A stretch of DNA of 64,000 bases, from contig CM055612.1 of the NCBI GenBank assembly GCA_029379385.1, positions 11,780,001 through 11,844,000 on the forward strand, given 5' to 3'. The position numbers and the translations under genes were made by a program. The notes below the pieces were generated by a model. That model was not told the origin of the DNA. It made no database searches and saw only the letters and a program-made list of their open reading frames with translations. Of the stretch, positions 56,501-64,000 are shown in pieces (the first letter of the stretch is position 1; every line of letters begins with the position of its first letter). Source of the DNA: Quillaja saponaria. Its lineage: Eukaryota; Streptophyta; Magnoliopsida; Fabales; Quillajaceae.

Positions 56501-57359
56501 TAGTGTCAGCCACCATAGTAACCAGCTGCAGGTTTTTACTTGCAATTTTTATTTATATAATTCATCATTTATATACCTTCTTCAAAGTTGATGTACATTA
56601 AGTATGTAACCCCTCAAAGAGTGTATGTTCCTCTTTTGTGGTTAATGTGACTATTCGAAGAGCGTTTGCAATTACACCTTCAAAGGAGAGTGACTTTTTG
56701 GTCAGGTTGGTTGTTACAAGGCCGGATATTTGAAAGATTCTTAACCTTTGGAGATTGAGAATTAATTCAATTAGGGTGGTCTTACCAGCTATGACTTTTG
56801 AAATTGGTCTCAGCTCTTTAGGGTCAGAACTGTTGTAATTAAGGGGCCAACCTTTGAAGTCTAACGGGAGACATGCACACTAGTGCATTGCCTTCCCTCA
56901 TACTAACTTACTAGCTTACATCTCACGGGCCAGGAGTTATGTTCTTATTCTGTTGCTACTCCCACAGACATCCCAAGTACCAAGGGGTTGGGACCTCGTT
57001 GTTGTACCAATATAGTGGTTTTTCCACCTCAAAAGTCTACGAGTCATCCACCATGCTTGGATTTTATTACGAGCATGCCACTGGGGTGGCGTTTGCACTC
57101 GGTTATGGGAAACTAATGTCTCTCCCATCTGATGACACTAGTGATAAGTCTAGATCTCCTCTCCTTCAAATGACCATATAAAAATGTTGGCCGGTAGGAT
57201 ATAACTTGGTTGGCCAACATGGTGGCTAGTGCTTGAGAACTTAATGGGCAAGTGTCTGATCTCTGTCGGCACATGAAGGTTTTTCCAACATCTTTTTTTG
57301 GAATTGTGACTAAATTATAAACCGATCTCAACAAAAGTTTTGTTATAACCATATAATGG

Positions 57360-57870
57360 GTATATTTTTGTTAATATGTATAATCTTATGCTTCAAACTT
57401 AGTTTTTGTTCTTTTTTTGTGGGTAAGAGGAGGGTCAAAAGCCCAAAACAAGAAAAACTACACAGGAACCAGTCTAGGCTTGGCCAACCTAGACAAATCA
57501 GCAGCCAGAACTTCAAAAAAGCGTCCTGGAGATTGAGCAAGATGATGAACACCCAGACTCAAAGCTAGATTATAACTGGCAAGCCAATCAGCTATCCCAT
57601 TCCCTTATCTGTAAATGTGAGATAAGGAAACTTGACAATCCCTTCGTACGGAGAAGACTTCAACAAGAAGAGATAATATTCCAGTAAAGATGCACACTCC
57701 AATTATCCCCTTCGAGCATATCAATAATCAAAGAAGAATCTGTTTCAACTTTCAACCTCCACTTCCCTGAAACCTTGGTCCCAAGCCAAACAGAGACCAT
57801 GATATGCAGCCCAGAAAGCTCCGCTAGAGAATTAGTAGTTTTTGTGTTCTTTCGAAAACACACGAGTCAT
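57360..57870 (-). mobile_element. LINE RNase H domain relic
   Basis: On the minus strand 57845-57660 encodes SLAELSGLHIMVSVWLGTK, then LKVETDSSLIIDMLEG. This is the RNase H-like domain found at the C terminus of plant L1-type LINEs ('AE..AL..GL..A...G...V..E.DS..V'). Downstream frames (57600-57440) are degraded versions of the following helix and tail. A purine-rich GGTAAGAGGAGGGTC with CCCAAAACAAG at 57421-57450 is near the 3' end of the element (left side). Confidence 0.75.
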
Positions 57871-57949
57871 GTATATGGGGCAAACATGAAAAACATACTG
57901 AAAATATAATGCAATTAAGCAACCTGCCCATTCATTTTTTATTTTTTTG

Positions 57950-58391
57950 CATATCTCCAGTTAAGCCGGCTAGGGAGCCGAGATGATAATTGCAAGTGAA
58001 GTCAAGTGGAAGATACGAGCCGCTAGCACTGTCGAGCCAAGCCGAAAGCTTTCAGTTGTTCAGTCAACGGGTCGGAAAATCCAATTTTTCATCCGGGTCC
58101 ATATCTGAGATTGACGAGCCCAAGGGCATACTCCATGCACGACCAAATGTAACCGGGCCCAAATTCCTTTCATCACCGTTTTTCAAGGCCAGCAGCTCAT
58201 AATCAAACGTAAAAAATAAAAATCAGAACCAGTCTAACCCAGAAAAGCTTTTTTACCCAAAAACATCACTACTTTGACAAAATCATTTCCGTCTACTCTG
58301 AAACTTGTTCCTGTTGCTTTTAAGTTTATCTCCTTCATGATCGCTCATCTGCAACTTAGAAAATCAGAATAATCGTTTGGTGAAAAAGAAA
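57950..58391 (+). promoter_or_regulatory. Upstream region and leader of alpha-SNAP
   Basis: This is the GC-richest non-coding stretch nearby. From about 57990 to 58202 it contains an open frame without ATG (SEIDEPKGILHARPNVTGPK..), which could be a stray exon or the composition of a promoter. The 58250-58391 part is pyrimidine-rich and fits a 5' UTR. No TATA box is obvious. Confidence 0.4.
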
Positions 58392-61300
58392 ATGGCGGAT
58401 CAGTTAGCGAGGGCTGAGGAATTCGAGAAGAAAGCAGAGAAGAAGCTTAGTGGCTGGGGATTGTTCGGTTCAAAATACGAAGACGCTGCTGATCTCTTTG
58501 ATAAAGCCGCCAATTCTTTCAAGCTCGCTAAATCATGTAAGTTCCTTTTTCATGTTTTCATTTTGTTGTTTTTTTGTTTTGTTCCCCTTCTCCGTGGTTG
58601 TTTCCCGAGAAAATATTGGGGGAATAAAAGAATTACTTTTCTTGATTATCGTTTACTGTCGATCAGAAGGGATTTTGTTTCTGTTCGTCTTGTTTCCATT
58701 CGATGGTTCAATTTGGATCACATCTTTATGTTCAAATGGAGAATAGAGCTGTTTGTGTTTCTTGTGATCGGATTAGGGTTATTTTGGGATTTTATATCAA
58801 TTGATTCTAATGTAGACGCTTGAACTTTTTGTTGTTGGATAATATCGGTTTTCAAGTTTTAAAATGAAATGGAATAGCTTAATGTTTCAATTTGTGTCCT
58901 ATAAAGGATAAAAGACTAGACTTAAGTATGGCACTCCTTCCTTGATCTATTGTATTATATCAGCTGTAACGGTCATGAACACCTACCAACTGATTATTGC
59001 TCTTGCTAACTTAAAGCTGGAGGCTTGTCATATCTTATTCAGTTATTTGCTCATAATTATGATGTTTAATATCTCTGCTTCAGTAATTTCCTACTTTGTC
59101 TTTCTCACGCTCAAATCAATTTCTGGTAGTGAAATATTTCCGTAATTTCATTTTATATTCTTATGGTGTCTCAGGGGATAAAGCGGGATCAACATACATC
59201 AAGTTGGCAAATTGTCATTTGAAGGTAAATGTGATTCCATTTAGAAATTTCAAGTACACCCTCTTCTTCTTCTGAAAACTCGCTGTTCCTGAGATCGGTA
59301 ATAACTTTATTCTTTGTTACTTATAGTTGGAAAGCAAACATGAAGCTGCTCAAGCTTATGTTGACGCTGCACATTGCTATAAAAAAACTACTATTAATGG
59401 TATGTATGTTCTAGACTAAAAATGCATGACTTTACCCTGTGAAGTACAATTTTAAGTGCTATTCACTTTTCTGCTCTGGGGTCGAATTTCTGCACGAGTA
59501 GTATGAAAAGTATCATGCTGTCCTTTTGAATGCATTTCTACCTTCATGCATCAGGTCATCCTCCTCTGGCCCTTATGTTAAAATTAGCAGACTTTTCTCT
59601 CACCTTGTTCTTCATGGTGCTTTTGTGAAACTGAAAAAACATGGCTCTTCATATGTGATGTAATGAGTTGTAGGTAGCAGAGACCAGAGAGTGCATACTT
59701 CTATCTTGCTTCTTTAACGAGATAATAAAATCAATTTATGTAAAATGATTTCAGTTGAATTTTGTTTTGTGTTAGTCCCATTTTGGAATACATAGCTGTA
59801 ATTTTTTTTTTCCCCTCACCGTCTCTTGTTAAACTTGGAAGAGCGTACAAAATGATTGTTAAGCTGGAATTCATAGACGAAGTCTTGTAGTATCTTCACT
59901 AATTATGTTTTAAAATTCTTATATATACAGAGTCTATATCTTGCTTAGACCAAGCAGTAAATCTTTTCTGTGAAATTGGAAGACTCAGTATGGCTGCAAG
60001 ATACTTTAAGGTACATTATGCCACTGTATCAGCTACTAGGTTTTTTCTTGAAATATGAACTCATATATTTCTTGTTTAGTATCTGCATCATGTTATAAAT
60101 TTATAATGTCGTCTCTGTTCTCTTGGGTAATGCTTTTGGCATTTTTCTTTTAATTGATCTCCCTGACTCTTATCTTCTGTACATTGATGCATGTTGATGT
60201 TGGAGAAGCATCACAAAAGTTAAAGAAGACAGAACATGTCATAACTAGGATTTTCTGTTTTTTCCTATGCACAGGAAATTGCTGAGTTGTACGAGTCTGA
60301 ACAGAATATTGAGCAGGCAATTGTTTACTATGAAAAATCAGCAGATTTCTTCCAAAATGAAGAAGTGACCACTTCTGCAAACCAGTGCAAGCAAAAAGTC
60401 GCTCAGTTTGCTGCTCAGCTAGAACAGTAGGATCTTCTCCTTTCTGAAAGAGTTATTGTATGAGTTCTGAATAATATTAATATATTTTAGAAAAAATGAA
60501 TCCCGTTTGATTTTATTTTTTTAATATGGTTACTGTGTCTATGTGCATTAGATTGGTTCCTAAGATCTTCTTTCCTCCCTTCCTTATTCCCACCAGCTTT
60601 TTTTTCTTCATTCCTTCCTCCTTCTTAAACTCTTGGCAAATGTCATTTGGTAGTTTGGTATGATAATATCATTGATGGAGGATTTGAACAGAACCCTCGG
60701 GATTCCCATTGTCAGATGTGTATTATGATATGCTGCTAACTTATACCCATTCTATTAATATACTTTCATTAGATCATTTCACCTGCTTTGGGTAAGAAAA
60801 AGATCTAGGCATGTAGTTATTATTAATCATGAGCAGTTGATGTCAATGCCCTTGGAATACATTTTGGAGAGCCTGGTCGATTTTATGCTATGAAATTCCT
60901 TATTATAAAATTATAATACAGGTGAATGTTTAGACAGTGGCTGAATTGTTTTGTTAGGTGTAAAGTTTGTGGAGTTTCAACCAAATTCTATTGATAGAGA
61001 CTCTAGTTAGGAAATGACAATGTGTTCCAGTTATAGAGGGGGAAACTACTAATTTCATGATAACAGAAGGCTTGAACCTTACCTGTTGATCTGGATGGGA
61101 TAATTAGGTGCTCTTTTGTTTTTCTAAACAATATTATTCTTGTTACATTTTGATAATTCTGCAGATATCAAAAGTCAATTGAGATTTATGAAGAGATAGC
61201 CCGACAGTCACTGAACAATAACTTGCTGAAATATGGAGTTAAGGGACATCTTCTTAATGCTGGTATTTGCCAACTATGCAAAGGAGATGTTGTTGCTATT

Positions 61301-62633
61301 ACCAATGCATTAGAGCGATATCAGGTCTACGATTTGACCTTAATCAACTTCTTGACATTGCACACCTCATTATTTACTAGACAACGTGAATATCTATTTA
61401 CTTTTGTAGGAACTGGATCCAACTTTTTCAGGAACACGTGAATATAGATTATTAGCGGTAGGTAACAAATCTTGCATCTTTTCTGTTCAATTTCAGGAAT
61501 GATTCAACAGATAAATTGGATTATGACTTGCACTCTTCATACGAACTGTTGCATTTATCATCATTATTATTACATTTTTTTTATTACTTTGGTATTATCA
61601 ATATTCTAATTCTAATTATATTACTCTTATGCTTCATGCTGATCAATTCATTGTTATCATTATTGTCTTCATAGGACTTGATATACAAATCTTACTTTCT
61701 TCTCTGGCAGGATATTGCTGCTTCAATTGATGAGGAAGATATTGGAAAATTTACTGACGTTGTAAAGGAGTTTGATAGCATGACCCCATTGGTAATCTTT
61801 CTACTAATTATAACTGAGTGGGCTCTGAGTATTCATGTTGACTTCTTGTTTTCCACTTGGGCTGTATAAATTTTTTGACCTCTGTTGTTCTTTGGAATGG
61901 TCAAAAAGAACAGTTGAAAATATCCAGACTTTTCTGTTTATGTGGTATTTCTAACCACTTGATAGAACGTATGATTCCTGAAGGTGCGTGTACCAGACAT
62001 ATTAGGAGTTGGCCTTTTCATGCCTGATTGTAGATTTCCAAAGTGTGGACTAGCTTGTTTATGCTCCTAAGTTTGAATTGTTGAACTTAAAAGTTAAATT
62101 GGATTGAGGAGTGACATGATCCGAGAGGAAGTTAGTTTGCTGGACCAGTTCTTTTGCAGTTCTACAATGTAATCACATACCTTTCATCAAATTTTTCTTC
62201 CTGTTAAATGTTTGGTTGACCTAGGATGTGGTTTAGTGAATGGATTGCATGTGCTGTTTGTTGACTTATCATCCAAGGAAGAATAGAAAGTATGAAAGAA
62301 CTGTTCATTGTTTTTTCTCTAACGCATTTAACTTTGCATTTGATGGCAATTGACAACCACTCATTATTTGTTATTTTGTCATTGGATACTTGCTTGATAT
62401 ATCGCATCTAAGGTTTTCTGGGTGAATTGTGATATCATCTTCCACTGGCTTCAACTTCTGTCCTATATATCAGATCTGACCTATCGTTTCCTTCTCGACT
62501 TCTAAAATAGTTATTATGATATTACAGCTAACTGATATTAACTTCTTTATAGGATTCTTGGAAGACAACTCTTCTTTTGAGGGTGAAGGAAAAGCTGAAA
62601 GCCAAAGAACTTGAGGAGGATGATCTTACCTGA
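58392..62633 (+). CDS. ASNAP: Alpha-soluble NSF attachment protein (alpha-SNAP)
   Basis: Alpha-SNAP binds assembled SNARE complexes and recruits the NSF ATPase, which takes them apart after membrane fusion. Nine exons join in frame to 289 codons, the usual length: 58392-58536, 59175-59224, 59327-59399, 59931-60010, 60275-60426, 61165-61324, 61410-61457, 61711-61791 and 62553-62633. The protein opens [20 protein letters not shown] and continues with the [20 protein letters not shown] loop and helix, known to contact SNAREs and membrane. TPR-like helical hairpins follow ([52 protein letters not shown]). The C terminus, [12 protein letters not shown], is the acidic/leucine tail that stimulates NSF. 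All splice sites are GT..AG and phases agree. The ATG at 58392 was chosen because the family starts there. No lesion was seen. Confidence 0.95.
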
Positions 62634-64000
62634 GTGATGTCGAAGTCTGTATTGTTTTTGACATCATATTAATGATTACATTGTAATATGTTTGTGTTCA
62701 ATTTCTCAACTTTGTTGTCTACTTAATACTAGAGCATACTACTTCATTTGGGTTTTGAACAGATTTGATTGGGTGGGTTTGGGAACGAATGTGTTATTGG
62801 ACTATAAATTGCTTTTCGCTTGTAATGATCCCGTTAAGATCTGGGAAACAATTTGAAATCATGGCTTTACATGGACTATGGAGTAATTAAAAGAATTATT
62901 GGTATTGGTTCAACGAGCACAGCCTGTAGTTGATTTACTGATTTACAGAATGATCAAAGTACCAAATAGTTTCTTAACTGGCATTACAAACTGGAGAACG
63001 TAGCTTATAGCTTTGTGCTGTGTTTCGGCCAAGACTAGGTTGGTTTGGACTTGGGGGTGGTTATGAACTGAACTTGAGTCCCATTCTTTGCTGATGTTCG
63101 TTATAAGCTTGCAAGTTGAAGTTGCTTGTTGGGGTTTTTGAAGGATTTTTTTAGAAATTTAGAAATTATTTTATAACAATGAGCGTTGAAGACCAACTTG
63201 GGAGCCAATTCAGTAAATGAAACAACTTTATACTAGCAGCGCAAGACCACACGTGCATGACAAAAGGACTTTATTTCCGATCCTTTCCCACAAAAGACGG
63301 ACTTCAGTTTCTGAGTTTGTTTGAACCCAAGGCGGATAGCTTTTTTCTCATACCTTGTAGGTTGGATTCAAAGCCTGCGGTGGACACGTAAATTCGAACA
63401 AATCCAGTCTAACAATCTTAATTCTCTTTGAGATGTCAAATAATTTTTTTTTCTAGGATTAATTACAATTTATCTCTACTAACTAACATTCATTTTGTAA
63501 TAATCTCATGAACTATTAAATTAGGCACACAATCCCTTATTTGAATCATAATTAACAAATAATCCCTATCAATCAAATTAGTCATAAAATCTAACAAATT
63601 AACTTTTAAAAAAACTAAACTTTCCTTCTTCCCTTTTTTTTTATTTTTTTTTTAAGGTTTTTCATTATTATCTATTGTTTCTTTTTTTTATCTTTTCTTT
63701 TACAAGCAATTAAATTTTTATATTTATCCAATTTTAGTATATTATGTATTGTAATACAATAATAAAAGAAAATAAAATTTTGATGAAAATATTATCATTA
63801 AAACAACTTGTATAATTTTTATAAATGAAAAAAATAATATTAGTAAATCTATTAATAATTTAAACATTAGGATAAGAAAATAAAAATTATGAATGATTCA
63901 AATATTATTTATATATGCTAAAATTGAATCAATATAAAGAGTTTACATTTAATAAATAATTTAGATAAGTGGTAGTTATTTGTTAATTATAACTTAAATA
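62634..64000. other. 3' UTR of alpha-SNAP and spacer
   Basis: The first 100-200 bp are the likely 3' UTR (ATTAATGATTACATTGTAAT at 62669-62688 could serve for polyadenylation). The remainder is AT-rich, very strongly so from 63430 on, without a gene. Confidence 0.5.

Larger units (their letters stand above)
53261..57340. other. Spacer with an inverted repeat pair
   Basis: No complete gene was found. It holds poly-A runs (53756-53770 and 53946-53969), a T-run (54545-54562) and an inverted repeat listed separately. A plus-strand run at 54340-54500 (HRFVALARPHRLIGW, HSMRENDEGG) and a stretch at 56930-57180 look faintly coding but match nothing I know. Confidence 0.4.

Overview
The window is nuclear DNA from a flowering plant, very probably a eudicot. 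It is AT-rich, its genes carry many short introns with GT..AG borders, and it holds Ty3/gypsy and LINE relics and a class III peroxidase. No bacterial, organellar or phage feature was recognised. Six host genes can be supported: (1) a class III peroxidase (15399-17107, +) with a one-base frameshift in exon 3; (2) a sororin-like cohesin protector (17736-21215, -) with six exons, three of them repeats of one motif; (3) a HIG1-type hypoxia-responsive mitochondrial protein (26164-26569, +); (4) a NOP53/GLTSCR2/SMO4 ribosome-biogenesis protein (27505-33563, +) with several lesions; (5) an AVT6-type vacuolar amino-acid transporter (48130-50243, -), intact at 436 codons; (6) alpha-SNAP (58392-62633, +), intact at 289 codons. 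From memory, homologues of several of these lie close together in Arabidopsis (alpha-SNAP2, an AVT6 and a sororin on chromosome 3; an AVT6 next to NOP53/SMO4 on chromosome 2). The order here would then be conserved and stretched by repeats.

Layout. 1-6082: the 3' half of a chromodomain-bearing Ty3/gypsy element (RT, RNase H, integrase, chromodomain, polypurine tract, 3' LTR). A 2965-bp solo LTR with a 5-bp target duplication splits its integrase. 6083-15380: repeat-derived DNA with a reverse-oriented LTR (about 6942-8392), a pair of 390-bp direct repeats around a second LTR of the solo-LTR family, then AT-rich spacer. 15381-21240: peroxidase and sororin. 21241-26160: spacer with tandem repeats, a LINE tail, and a 632-bp direct duplication separated by a third copy of the LTR 3' end. 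26164-33563: HIG1 and NOP53; the last NOP53 intron holds a 1.26-kb terminal-inverted-repeat element. 33564-39320: AT-rich spacer and a minus-strand gypsy gag relic with part of its LTR. 39324-46230: a Tat-like gypsy element (LTR, primer-binding-site region, gag, protease, RT, RNase H, start of integrase) split by another solo LTR (2194 bp). 46230-64000: AVT6, spacer with tandem and inverted repeats, a LINE RNase H relic, and alpha-SNAP.

The host genes have unrelated housekeeping jobs (cell wall/peroxide chemistry, sister-chromatid cohesion, mitochondrial membrane, 60S ribosome assembly, vacuolar amino-acid transport, SNARE recycling), so there is no operon-like logic. The most notable structures are the nested solo LTRs with readable target duplications, two loci where single-copy DNA is duplicated on both sides of an LTR 3' end (one keeps both an apparent empty site and a filled site), the exon-repeat expansion in the sororin-like gene, and the clustered one-base lesions in the peroxidase and NOP53 genes. 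I found no convincing undescribed biochemical system.
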